Under the pieces are notes generated by a model that had not been told where the DNA came from, ran no database searches, and saw only the letters and a list, made by a program, of their open reading frames with translations. From positions 1 through 48,873 of the forward strand of contig JAPKZY010000068.1 in the NCBI GenBank assembly GCA_026393535.1: a stretch of DNA of 48,873 nt, in the 5' to 3' direction. The stretch is from Actinomycetota bacterium. GTDB taxonomy: Bacteria > Actinomycetota > Acidimicrobiia > Acidimicrobiales > Ilumatobacteraceae. The translations under genes and the position numbers were made by a program. Below are positions 17,527 to 25,610 of this stretch, piece after piece (within the stretch, counting starts at the first letter, position 1; each line of letters starts with the position of its first letter).

Positions 17527-18978
17527 TTAGGTGGTCGATGTTGTCGTTGCTGTCCATCCGTCGGGCATGAGGGGAGCAAGAAATGACTCTGAGGAGATTG
17601 AGCCTTTTGCTTGACCGGCTTTCCAGATGTCGTATTTGTTATCTGAATACTGACTAAAAAAATCAGTGACCTTTAGGTGAAGTTCCTCAACAACATCCGA
17701 ATACTCAGGTTGATCAGCCACGTTCTCTGTTTGTAATGGATCGCTCGTGTGGTCGAAGAGAACGTTCGGCCCCGCCCCCGGAAGCCGGCACCAGTAAGAG
17801 AATTGGTCTGTCCGTACTCCGCGGGACTCTTCTTGTTCAAAAAAAACTTCGCTGCGTTGATGATCTTCACCTTGAAGTAGTGCCTTAAAAGAGATGCCTG
17901 CAGACTGGTCAAATTGCCGCGTGGTCCCCACCATGTCGAGAACTGTTGATGGCAGGTCGATTTGACTACACAACGCATCCGATACGTAATTGGCAGGCAC
18001 TGAAGGGTGACGCACGATGAAGGGGATTCGCACCGCGGCGTCATATAAATGAGACGGCCGAGTTTGGATCGTATGGCCCCAGAGTCCGTGTTGTCCGTAG
18101 AGGTTCGCTTGGTCTGCTGTGTAGATCACGATTGTGTCCTCGAGCAGATTCTTATCTTTTAGTGCAGCGACAATTTGCCCCACTCCATCATCAACAATTG
18201 CAATCTGTGCACACACATTGGCCATTGACGCAGGGTCATTGTGCATTCGCATCAAGTTGTACAGCATGTGTCGGCTGTAACGATTCGGATCATCGGGGCC
18301 CCGAATAAGACTCAACATCTCATCCGAGATTGCTGTACGCGGAAAAGTATCGAACTTTTTGTCGACGAACATTTCATAGAAGCGATTACGGAAATCCGGA
18401 CCAAGATTGGTCGGAGGGAGCAAATACGGTGCGTCATAGTTGACCATCAAAAAGAATGGATGGTCCCCACGTTCTTCGATGTAATCGACAGCTCTCTCTG
18501 TAAAAAAGTCAACAATGTGTCTGTCTTTCACCTCGTATTCTTCGCCGTGATCAATGACTTGGTTGTCGTAGAAGTCCTCAGTATGCCCTCGTACGAATGT
18601 CACAGTTTCATCAAACCCGGGAATGGGGACTCGGGGTTGACCAAGATGGTGTTTGCCCACCATGGCGGTGTGATAGCCAGCACCTTGGAGGACTGTTGCT
18701 AGCGATTCAAATTCTTGAATCGCAGACCAACTATCTGGCCAATTTCGCAAATCCACATCACGCAACCAACTGTGAACACCATGTTGTGAAGGCATGAGCC
18801 CAGTCAAAAGAGAAGCTCTCCCCGGCGAACACATCCCATTAGTGCAATAGAATCTCGTCAAAGTAGTTCCGTGCTTCGCTAGGTCGTCGATATGAGGGGT
18901 GTACACCTCATGATTGCCGTAACAACCGAGCAAGTCTGGCGGCTGATTGTCAGCAGTAAGCAGAACAATATTTGTCAT
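17527..18978 (-). CDS. Sulfatase (alkaline phosphatase superfamily), cytosolic form
   Basis: About 483 residues from the ATG at 18978, 7 nt after the amine oxidase stop. The N-terminus NIVLLTADNQPPDLLGCYGN supplies metal-site Asp/Asn. NGMCSPGRASLLTGLMPSQHG near residue 52 is the sulfatase signature C-x-P-x-R, whose Cys would be converted to formylglycine. GYHTAMVGKHHLG and a distal DTIVIYTADQANLYGQHGLWG complete the metal and substrate residues. Family members hydrolyse sulfate esters, some phosphonate or choline esters. There is no signal peptide, so it likely acts on imported or intracellular substrates. No formylglycine-generating enzyme is in the window. The tail is Thr/Ser-rich. Confidence 0.88.
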   Translation of the reverse strand: MTNIVLLTADNQPPDLLGCYGNHEVYTPHIDDLAKHGTTLTRFYCTNGMCSPGRASLLTGLMPSQHGVHSWLRDVDLRNWPDSWSAIQEFESLATVLQGAGYHTAMVGKHHLGQPRVPIPGFDETVTFVRGHTEDFYDNQVIDHGEEYEVKDRHIVDFFTERAVDYIEERGDHPFFLMVNYDAPYLLPPTNLGPDFRNRFYEMFVDKKFDTFPRTAISDEMLSLIRGPDDPNRYSRHMLYNLMRMHNDPASMANVCAQIAIVDDGVGQIVAALKDKNLLEDTIVIYTADQANLYGQHGLWGHTIQTRPSHLYDAAVRIPFIVRHPSVPANYVSDALCSQIDLPSTVLDMVGTTRQFDQSAGISFKALLQGEDHQRSEVFFEQEESRGVRTDQFSYWCRLPGAGPNVLFDHTSDPLQTENVADQPEYSDVVEELHLKVTDFFSQYSDNKYDIWKAGQAKGSISSESFLAPLMPDGWTATTTSTT

Positions 18979-18985
18979 GAGTTTG

Positions 18986-20329
18986 TCATGAACGAGACTT
19001 AGCACTGACGCGGTCTGCGGCGAGGTATCCAGATGAAATTGCTCCATCCATATAACCATTCCATTCTGCAGCAGTCTCTGTTCCAGCCCATTCAACGAGA
19101 CCAAATGGGCGGGTGAGTTCTTCACCTAGTTGTGTCCACACTCCAGGTCCGAGGTGGCCTCCGTAGCAACCGCCACTCCATTGTTCTGCAGTCCAGTCAA
19201 GTTCCACTATTTCAATAGGTGATGCTGCTGCTGGGCCGAACAAGTCAACCAACGTATTGAGGAAAATCTCGCGTCGTTCCTGAACGCTTAACGAAGACGC
19301 CTTTCGTGCATGTGCACCTTCAAAGAATCCCAACAACATTCCGGATTGACCATCCGGTGGGGAATTATCGAAAGTGATGGAGACAGGGTGATCAAGAGAG
19401 ACGCCGAAGCCAGCCATGTTGTCGTCTCGCCAAAATGGTGTTTCATATGTGGCAATGATTTTGATGACAGCACCCATCGGAACATTTTGAACTAGTTGCT
19501 GACGCGCAGTTGGCAGGGGAGGCGTAAATGCAATAGCTCCGATTAAGTGCTGCGGAATTGTCACAATCACCGCGTCTGCTGAGTACTCAGATTGTGTGGT
19601 CCGAACAGTTACTCCACTACTTGTTTGAGAAATACTGACAACTGGTTCGTTGAGATGAAGATGATTGCCAAGTTGTTTTGCCATCGTCTCAGAAATAAGT
19701 TGCGACCCTCCGACAATCCGACTTTTCTGCGCACCTTCCGCGGTACCCATTAAACGGTCGAGCATTCCACCTGAGTGGCAGTAGAAAAGAAAATGCAATA
19801 GCGAAATTTCAGTTGCTTCTGCACTAAAGATTGCTGCAGTAATAGCCCGCCAGAAATCTCGAGACTGTTCAAAACGTAAGTGCTGACGAAGCCAGGTCTC
19901 AAGTGTTTGGCCATCCCATTCATTTGCCTTTGGCGAAGTCCATGGTTCATCGAGTGGAACCTTGGCTGCCATTCTTTCTAGACGCTTTTGTGAAATGCCC
20001 ACTTCCACAAGAACGTGAGGCGGCAGTCCGAAAGTGTCACCAGTGAACTTCTTAATTTTCCCTTTTAGTGAGACGATGTAATCGCCTTCGTCGTATGTGT
20101 CAAAGGTTGTTAATCCCAATTCATCAATGAGTGCGAGTGCATGATCTTGCGTGGGGCCAACCCATTGTCCACCAACTTCCACGATTGACCCATCGGCAAA
20201 GACGTGGTTGAGAGTTCTTCCTCCCACTCGTTCACGGGCCTCTAGGACTTCCACTTCGACTCCAGATGCAACAAGACGGCGTGCCGCCGACAGTCCGGCA
20301 AGTCCGGCCCCAACTACAACAACTTTCAT
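18986..20329 (-). CDS. Flavin monoamine oxidase family protein
   Basis: A 447-residue FAD enzyme. The dinucleotide fold VVVVGAGLAGLSAARRL starts at residue 3, followed by LEARERVGGRT near 32 and VEVGGQWVGPTQDHA near 50. The C-terminal FAD segment WAGTETAAEWNGYMDGAISSGYLAA is as in bacterial MAO/putrescine-oxidase relatives. GGCYGGHLGPG near residue 382 takes the position where animal MAO carries covalent flavin attachment. It probably oxidises a primary amine to aldehyde, ammonia and H2O2; the substrate is not predictable. A GGGGGA site precedes the ATG. It is likely co-transcribed with the sulfatase, and divergent from the TetR gene, which may control both. Confidence 0.88.
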   Translation of the reverse strand: MKVVVVGAGLAGLSAARRLVASGVEVEVLEARERVGGRTLNHVFADGSIVEVGGQWVGPTQDHALALIDELGLTTFDTYDEGDYIVSLKGKIKKFTGDTFGLPPHVLVEVGISQKRLERMAAKVPLDEPWTSPKANEWDGQTLETWLRQHLRFEQSRDFWRAITAAIFSAEATEISLLHFLFYCHSGGMLDRLMGTAEGAQKSRIVGGSQLISETMAKQLGNHLHLNEPVVSISQTSSGVTVRTTQSEYSADAVIVTIPQHLIGAIAFTPPLPTARQQLVQNVPMGAVIKIIATYETPFWRDDNMAGFGVSLDHPVSITFDNSPPDGQSGMLLGFFEGAHARKASSLSVQERREIFLNTLVDLFGPAAASPIEIVELDWTAEQWSGGCYGGHLGPGVWTQLGEELTRPFGLVEWAGTETAAEWNGYMDGAISSGYLAADRVSAKSRS

Positions 20330-20353
20330 GATTTCCCCCAGTAAGTAGATTTA

Positions 20354-20366
20354 TTAGATAATCTAA
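20354..20366. promoter_or_regulatory. Palindromic operator candidate between amine oxidase and tetR
   Basis: TTAGAT-A-ATCTAA is a perfect 13-bp palindrome in the 90-nt divergent intergenic region. TetR-family regulators usually bind such sites and control the divergent neighbour and themselves, so it is the natural operator candidate for the regulator at 20420. Confidence 0.5.
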
Positions 20367-20419
20367 CAAAGAATTTACGCCTCAAAATCACCAAGATTTA
20401 CGGCCAACCAAGGAGACAT

Positions 20420-21022
20420 ATGGGCCGGCCCAGTTTGCGCAGTATTCGACGAGAAGAACTCCTGGATGCAGTTGTGGGGATTATTACGACGAAAGGCGTT
20501 GCAGGACTCACTGTTGCCGATGTTGCAAAATTGGCCGGGACTCAATCATCAAAAGTGCATCATTATGTGGGCTCTCGGGAAGAAATGATTTCAGCTGCTG
20601 TTGATCGCGCGTTGATTTCAGTTGAAGAAATTGTATTGAACGCTTTGACATCAATAGAACCAGTAAATCGGCTTGAAGCGCAGATTGAGATTTTATTTGG
20701 CACGAGTCTTCTGGAACCACACATCAATCAGTTAATAGATCAACTTATTGCTGCATCGTATTTGGACGAAGGAATCCGTAGCAATGTGAGTCGGATGTAC
20801 AAGAGATTTCTTGAAATTCTCATCAATAGTTTTGAGCTCGCAGTCCCGAGCCTTCCCGAAGCGGAACGACATCAAGCCGCACATACAATTCTCGCGCTTG
20901 CACACGCGACGCCAACTTTCGAATGGCTAACTCTCGATACAAACAACATCAACGACGGACGTTTGGCCGCTGAGCAAATTGTTGCGAATGCAAAATTGCG
21001 TTGTCAGGAAGTCTCCAAATGA
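20420..21022 (+). CDS. TetR-family transcriptional regulator
   Basis: 200 residues with the N-terminal TetR helix-turn-helix (LLDAVVGIITTKGVAGLTVADVAKLAGTQSSKVHHYVGSREE region, residues ~14-57; strings abbreviated to the visible pattern of TetR). The remaining 140 residues form the ligand-binding and dimer domain. An AGGAG site precedes ATG 20420. The stop overlaps the DJ-1/PfpI gene (ATGA), so the two are co-expressed. By position it likely represses the divergent amine oxidase-sulfatase pair and its own operon; the effector is unknown. Confidence 0.88.
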   Translation: MGRPSLRSIRREELLDAVVGIITTKGVAGLTVADVAKLAGTQSSKVHHYVGSREEMISAAVDRALISVEEIVLNALTSIEPVNRLEAQIEILFGTSLLEPHINQLIDQLIAASYLDEGIRSNVSRMYKRFLEILINSFELAVPSLPEAERHQAAHTILALAHATPTFEWLTLDTNNINDGRLAAEQIVANAKLRCQEVSK

Positions 21023-21654
21023 CCAAGATTGGTTTAGTTCTTTATCCGCAGTTCACTGCACTCGACATTGTTGGCCCTTTTCAAACATTGGTTGATGTTC
21101 CTGGGTTGGACGTTTTCTTTATCGCAGAATCAGTAGGTCCGGTCACCGATCACACGGGACGACTTGTGCTGAATGCCACTCATACGTTTAGTGACACTGA
21201 AGCGCTTGATGTTGTGGTGGTTCCAGGTGGTTTCGCAGACCGTGTGCTTGATGAAAACAATGCCGTTGTGCAGTTCGTTAAGCGAATACATCCGACAACA
21301 CAATGGACTACCAGCGTCTGTACCGGTTCAATCTTCCTCGCCCATGCGGGCATATTGAACGGTCTCGCCGCAACGACGCACTGGGGTTCGTATGATCGCC
21401 TCACTGCACTCGGAGCAGTAGCCACAAATCAACGTGTCGTACAAGTAGGAAAAGTCATTACCGCGGCAGGGGTTTCTTCGGGCATTGATATGGGGCTAGT
21501 GCTTGTCCAACAACTCGTTGGGGACGAGACAGCGAAGGCCATTCAGTTAGCAATTGAGTATGACCCTCAGCCCCCGTTTGATTCCGGATCGCCTGCGAAG
21601 GCCACTCCTGAATTAGTTGCCCTTGTTTCGGAGATTTTTAGCCAGAGAACGTGA
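21019..21654 (+). CDS. DJ-1/PfpI family protein, isonitrile hydratase-like
   Basis: 211 residues from ATG 21019, overlapping the tetR stop. The nucleophile elbow is in TTSVCTGSIFLAHAGILNG near residue 100 (Cys), followed by ATTHWGSYDRL, a pattern shared with isonitrile hydratases and the amidase-like domain of GlxA/AraC regulators. An early VGPFQTLVDVPGLDVFF segment also fits. The likely activity is hydration of an isonitrile or a related glyoxalase/amidase reaction. It has no DNA-binding domain of its own; the TetR partner provides regulation. Confidence 0.82.
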   Translation: MTKIGLVLYPQFTALDIVGPFQTLVDVPGLDVFFIAESVGPVTDHTGRLVLNATHTFSDTEALDVVVVPGGFADRVLDENNAVVQFVKRIHPTTQWTTSVCTGSIFLAHAGILNGLAATTHWGSYDRLTALGAVATNQRVVQVGKVITAAGVSSGIDMGLVLVQQLVGDETAKAIQLAIEYDPQPPFDSGSPAKATPELVALVSEIFSQRT

Positions 21655-21710
21655 TTCTCTTGGCGTGATCGCCACATTTCTTTCGGCATCTGGCTGGCAC
21701 TAGTAACCTC

Positions 21711-21716
21711 TATAAA
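21711..21716 (+). promoter_or_regulatory. Candidate -10 element of tRNA-Arg promoter
   Basis: TATAAA lies 52 nt upstream of the tRNA. A clear -35 is not visible. Two TTTCGCACCA units at ~21741-21762 lie between this box and the tRNA and are also present in the remnant copy at 17333. Confidence 0.3.
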
Positions 21717-21768
21717 GATGACGCGAAGTGTGGCGGCGAATTTCGCACCACATTTCGCACCATCCCCC

Positions 21769-21841
21769 GCCTTCGTAGCTCAGTGGATAGAGCAACGGTT
21801 TCCTAAACCGCAGGTCGCAGGTCCGATTCCTGCCGAGGGCG
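21769..21841 (+). tRNA. tRNA-Arg (anticodon CCU)
   Basis: A 73-nt cloverleaf. Acceptor strand GCCTTCG pairs with CGAGGGC (one G-U pair). The D arm is GCTC/GAGC, and the anticodon arm loop is TTCCTAA, giving anticodon CCU for AGG codons. The T arm is GCAGG/CCTGC with loop TCCGATT. The discriminator base is G; CCA is not encoded. Genomic elements often integrate at tRNA genes, and a toxin-antitoxin-like pair follows directly. Confidence 0.95.
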
Positions 21842-21880
21842 CTAAAAGGCCGTCTTACGACAAATCAGTCAACGCAAAAT

Positions 21881-21896
21881 GTATCCGATTGGATAC
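21881..21896. promoter_or_regulatory. Inverted repeat operator at the XRE gene start
   Basis: GTATCC-GATT-GGATAC is a perfect 6-bp inverted repeat ending 3 nt before the ATG at 21900. It is well placed for autoregulation by the XRE protein it precedes. No ribosome binding site fits between it and the ATG, suggesting a leaderless or very short-leader transcript. Confidence 0.55.
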
Positions 21897-21899
21897 GCT

Positions 21900-22409
21900 A
21901 TGAAGATGGCCGTACAGATTATTGAACAAGCGAGACTGGCAGCGGGGCTCACTCAGCAGGCAATGGCACAGCAGGCTGGCACATCTCGTTCCACCTTGTC
22001 GGCATACGAGCGTGGCCGTAAATCCCCGAATCTTGAGACGGTGGAAAGATTAATAGAAGTGGCTGGGTATGAACTCACACTGCAGCATCGAATCACATTT
22101 TCAAAAATAGAAATGGCACGAGGTCGACCAATTTTTGTGCCGGATCAACTGTGGCGACTTGATGTGAGCACATTGTTTGATCCAGTCATTTTGCCACTTG
22201 CGCTCAATTGGTCTCGTCCCGGTCATGAATATGAAGTGCGTGATCGACGTCAGCGTGCGCGGCTTTATGAAGTGGTGATTCGCGAGGGAATGCCTCAAGA
22301 TCTCATGGCCTATATCGATGGCGCGTTGCTCATTGATTCTTGGAATGAACTCGTGCTACCTCGCAATGTCCGCGCTCATTGGCAATCGCTGATAGAGACT
22401 GCATCGTAA
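21900..22409 (+). CDS. XRE-family HTH protein, probable antitoxin
   Basis: 169 residues from ATG 21900 (an in-frame ATG at 21879 lies inside the inverted repeat). Residues ~5-60 are an XRE helix-turn-helix with AGLTQQAMAQQAGTSRSTLS and YERGRKSPNLETVERLIEVA. The remaining ~105 residues form an extra domain with LWRLDVSTLFDPVILPLALNW and a terminal LVLPRNVRAHWQSLIE. This layout is familiar from regulators encoded next to AbiEii-like nucleotidyltransferases. The stop codon abuts the start of that gene with no spacing. Probable role: neutralises the toxin and represses the operon. Confidence 0.75.
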   Translation: MKMAVQIIEQARLAAGLTQQAMAQQAGTSRSTLSAYERGRKSPNLETVERLIEVAGYELTLQHRITFSKIEMARGRPIFVPDQLWRLDVSTLFDPVILPLALNWSRPGHEYEVRDRRQRARLYEVVIREGMPQDLMAYIDGALLIDSWNELVLPRNVRAHWQSLIETAS

Positions 22410-23054
22410 ATGTCTGGCCCAACTGCATTTCAAATTGAAGTGGCGCGCATGTTTTTTTCATTGACCGCATCGGATGGTTTTTTGCTTGCCGGTGGAGGTG
22501 CGCTTCTGGCAAGTGGACTCACTAGTCGACCAACAAAAGATCTCGACTTTTTTGGGGAAAAGGGTCGAGTGGATGTGGATGATGTGCGTGAGCAGTTCCT
22601 TAAAGAGGCGGAAGCTCGGGGATGGAAATGTGAAGTTCTCCAGTCTGGTGCGTTCTTTGTCAGGCTTCATGTGAAGGGCACGGATGAAGTGCTCATAGAT
22701 ATAGCGACAGATGTCGCTGCTCAATATCCCTCACAATTTTCTATCCTTGGTCCAACTTTTAATCATGAAGAACTTGCTGGCCGAAAATTGTTGGCTTTGT
22801 TTGATCGGGCTGAGGCACGCGATTTTGCTGACGTATTTGTGCTTGCACAACATTTCGGTAAAGAACTTTTGCTTGTCCGAGCCTCTGAAATAGAAATTTC
22901 TCTTAATATTGATGTGCTTGCACAGATGATGCGTTCCGTTGACAGATACTCTGACGCGGACTTACCCATTGATGAATCCTTGTCGAAGGACCTGCGATTT
23001 TTCTTTGAAAAATGGGCGAACGAACTGGACCCAAGGCCTTCTAAAAGCACCTAG
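22410..23054 (+). CDS. AbiEii/AbiGii-type nucleotidyltransferase, probable toxin
   Basis: 214 residues. LAGGGALLASGLTSRPTKDLDFF near residue 27 (GG...R.T.DLD) is the nucleotidyltransferase signature with the paired acidic metal ligands of the AbiEii/MenT family, which add nucleotides to tRNAs or otherwise block translation. A later ELAGRKLLALFDRAEARDFADVFVL segment near 115 is also typical (K and D of the second motif). It follows the XRE gene directly. The adjacency to a tRNA gene is suggestive of mobility, and the known targets of the family make it notable, but the target here is unknown. Confidence 0.78.
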   Translation: MSGPTAFQIEVARMFFSLTASDGFLLAGGGALLASGLTSRPTKDLDFFGEKGRVDVDDVREQFLKEAEARGWKCEVLQSGAFFVRLHVKGTDEVLIDIATDVAAQYPSQFSILGPTFNHEELAGRKLLALFDRAEARDFADVFVLAQHFGKELLLVRASEIEISLNIDVLAQMMRSVDRYSDADLPIDESLSKDLRFFFEKWANELDPRPSKST

Positions 23055-23113
23055 GGATGTCAGCATCCTTACTTGCTTTTCTTGCTTTTGGCTAACGCCA
23101 ATCGAGTGAATAA

Positions 23114-24826
23114 CTAAGCGACGGTTACCGTGCGGGTGTGCCACCCAGTGGCGCCATCTGGGGCAACACCGGTGACCATTTCAGTTTGGGTGTAGCCGCT
23201 CTTGTCGGTCGCACGAACCTGAATCGTGTGTGTGCCCGGTGTGGCCTGCCAATCAAATGTCCATAAACGCCACGTGTCATCAGTGATGTCGTCGCCAAGA
23301 AGTGCGTCGTTCCATTTTTCGTCGTTAATGCGAACTTCGACTTTTTGAATTCCGGTGTGTTGCGCCCAGGCGACCCCTGCCACTCGGGTTTGTCCTGCCG
23401 TGACTGTTGCTCCAGAGCGCGGCACATCAATACGTGATTGAGTTTTGATTGGGGCATCGCGAGCCCATCCACGGGGTATCCAGTAGCCCTCTGCGTCGGA
23501 CCATTTGTTGACTTCAATCTCACTCAACCATTTAGTTGCGGAAATGTATCCGTAGATACCGGGCACAATCAGTCGAACTGGAAAACCGTGAGCGAGCGGC
23601 AAGGGCTCGCCGTTCATTCCGATTGCGAGTAGTGCATCGCGTCCGTCAAGAGCAATTTCAATAGGGAAGCCGCATGTCCAACCATCAAGACTGCGACTGA
23701 AAACTTGTTCTGCTTCTGATTTTACACCGGCTTGCAGCAGAAGGTCCTTTAGGTAGACCCCTTGCCAAACGGCATTGCCAATATATGGTCCACCGATTTC
23801 ATTGGAGACACAACAGATAGTGATGGTTTTTTCCACTTGGGGCATCGCTGCGATATCAGCGTAGGAAAGGATGATCTCTTGATCAACGAGGCCATGAATA
23901 CGCAGTTTCCATTTCTCAAGATTGACATTTGGAAATGAGAGGGTGGTGTCAATTCGGTAGAAGTCGCTATTAGGAGTGATGAAAGAAACATCTTGAGATA
24001 TTTCAGATGGAGGTAACGAATTAGCAACGGGGGGTAACGAATCCGGTCGCTGGGATTCGGTCGAGCGAACACGTTGTAGTTCTTTGCTCTGGCCGATGAG
24101 CCCAGCAGTTACTGCGGTCGCACCGACCGCAGCAGATGCACGCATGAAACGGCGGCGGTCCCAACCTAAAGGAACTCGCGATGGAGATGGAGTGCTCGCC
24201 GCCAGCCAACTGTTCGTCAACATGCTCAGCAGTAACACGGCACTGGCGATTCCAATAGTGGCCCCTACAATCGGCGCCAGGATAGAAGCACCGTTTGATC
24301 CTTCTCGTTCACTCGCTGACAGAGCGCCGAGAAACGCAAAAATAATAATCGCACTGATAAGTGGTTTGGGTGACGTAACGCTGAAGGATCCTGCAATAAG
24401 TGCGACGGCGATTAGCACGATCACGATTCCTACTCGTAGAGCAGTTTTGTCATTGGTTCCAAACCAGTCAATTGCCAAGGTCTTTAACCAGCGTGGAGTG
24501 CGATCAATAAATGAACTTCCCACAGCGTCAATGGGCGAAGCGACCGTACCGAGAGCGGCTACCAACATTCCAATCGTGACAGCGATGCCGCCTGACAACA
24601 AGCCAGCGATTGCACCAAGGCGTCGCGATGGTGAAGACAGAAGCGAGGTGTGCTGTTGCGGAGCGAGTGGGTCTACTTCAGGACGAGACGGTGATGAAGA
24701 AGTAAAACTCACACCCAAAGTATCCAGCAAAATCGGAGCGAATGTCGGGTTATGCAGAAGATATTTTTTGCCAATAACCATGGGGATGTAGTCGCGGACT
24801 TCGGGACCGGTGCACCTAGGTCTCAT
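23114..24826 (-). CDS. Membrane-anchored sulfite-oxidase-fold molybdopterin oxidoreductase
   Basis: Up to 570 residues; the exact start is uncertain because several in-frame candidates precede the first membrane segment. Residues ~70-215 carry four or five hydrophobic helices. A twin-arginine-like stretch RRRFMRASAAVGATAVTAG follows near residue 225. The catalytic domain then has PNSDFYRIDTTLSFP, ITICCVSNEIGGPYIGNAVW (molybdenum-ligating Cys) near 338, and HGFPVRLIVPGIYGYISAKW-like sequence. A C-terminal dimerisation (Ig-like) domain has IQKVEVRINDEKW. Such fusions are known among actinobacterial sulfite-oxidase-like enzymes. It probably faces outside. Substrate unknown (sulfite or a sulfoxide are possibilities). 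Confidence 0.85.
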   Translation of the reverse strand: MRPRCTGPEVRDYIPMVIGKKYLLHNPTFAPILLDTLGVSFTSSSPSRPEVDPLAPQQHTSLLSSPSRRLGAIAGLLSGGIAVTIGMLVAALGTVASPIDAVGSSFIDRTPRWLKTLAIDWFGTNDKTALRVGIVIVLIAVALIAGSFSVTSPKPLISAIIIFAFLGALSASEREGSNGASILAPIVGATIGIASAVLLLSMLTNSWLAASTPSPSRVPLGWDRRRFMRASAAVGATAVTAGLIGQSKELQRVRSTESQRPDSLPPVANSLPPSEISQDVSFITPNSDFYRIDTTLSFPNVNLEKWKLRIHGLVDQEIILSYADIAAMPQVEKTITICCVSNEIGGPYIGNAVWQGVYLKDLLLQAGVKSEAEQVFSRSLDGWTCGFPIEIALDGRDALLAIGMNGEPLPLAHGFPVRLIVPGIYGYISATKWLSEIEVNKWSDAEGYWIPRGWARDAPIKTQSRIDVPRSGATVTAGQTRVAGVAWAQHTGIQKVEVRINDEKWNDALLGDDITDDTWRLWTFDWQATPGTHTIQVRATDKSGYTQTEMVTGVAPDGATGWHTRTVTVA

Positions 24827-24919
24827 GTCTAGAGCGTTAGGGGAAACCCCTTGGCATGGCTACGGTGCGAGGTGTAAATTTGTGGCGTAGACGCCAAATA
24901 CGAGTAGAAAAAAGGGTGT

Positions 24920-25507
24920 ATGAATTTCCTTCATAAGAAAAAAATGCTAAAAGTTGCGGTCGCAGTGGTCTTGTTTTGCGGAGTCGTTCCTGCGAATGCA
25001 TCGGCAGCATCTTCGCCAAAAGAAGGAGCTAAGTGCTCGAAAGCAGGCGCAAAAGTAAAAGCCAGCAAAAGTGTGACCCTTGTATGTACAAAGTATGGAA
25101 CAAAGAAAAAGGTATTGAAGTGGAAACGATCTGTGACCGTGACGACCAATCCCAAGGCGCCCGCGGTAACCACAACGATTCCTAGTTCAGCAACGAACAC
25201 AAAAATTGTAATTCAAGGCTATTCCTACAAGGTTGCAAGTGGCATCAAAAAAAGTGATGTGTTGAGCATCAGCAATTTAGACAGCGTGACTCATTCCGTA
25301 ACCTTTGATCCGAATTCGATAGATATTAATATTGGTGGGGGATACTCGATAAAAAAATCAAAGATGGCCGAGGCTACTAACACCGTGCTGTTTGATGTTT
25401 CAATCCCCGGAAACTCAACCGCTATTTTGCCTTCACTTGATGCCGGTTCGTACAGTTTTTATTGCACTATTCACACGTCCATGCGAGGAACATTGTTCAT
25501 TGGGTAG
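24920..25507 (+). CDS. Secreted cupredoxin-like copper protein
   Basis: 195 residues with a signal peptide (basic KKK then a hydrophobic stretch, cleavage probable after ANASA near residue 30). A ~45-residue Lys/Cys segment follows, KEGAKCSKAGAKVK...LVCTKYGTKKKVLKWKR, as seen in many secreted acidimicrobial proteins. The C-terminal ~100 residues are a cupredoxin: a His in SVTHSVTFDP and a final YCTIHTSMRG supply the His-Cys-His-Met ligands of a type 1 copper site. Probably an exported electron carrier or copper-handling protein. ATG 24920 has a GGG-rich site nearby; ATG 24944 is an alternative. Divergent from the molybdoenzyme. Confidence 0.8.
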   Translation: MNFLHKKKMLKVAVAVVLFCGVVPANASAASSPKEGAKCSKAGAKVKASKSVTLVCTKYGTKKKVLKWKRSVTVTTNPKAPAVTTTIPSSATNTKIVIQGYSYKVASGIKKSDVLSISNLDSVTHSVTFDPNSIDINIGGGYSIKKSKMAEATNTVLFDVSIPGNSTAILPSLDAGSYSFYCTIHTSMRGTLFIG

Positions 25508-25610
25508 AGCCGCAGTTGTCTCAGTTATTGGCCGCATGCCACATGTCACTGAGGGCAGCGGGCCAGATAGCCAGTGAGAATCTCTCCGTCACAGATACCG
25601 TCTGAGAGTA

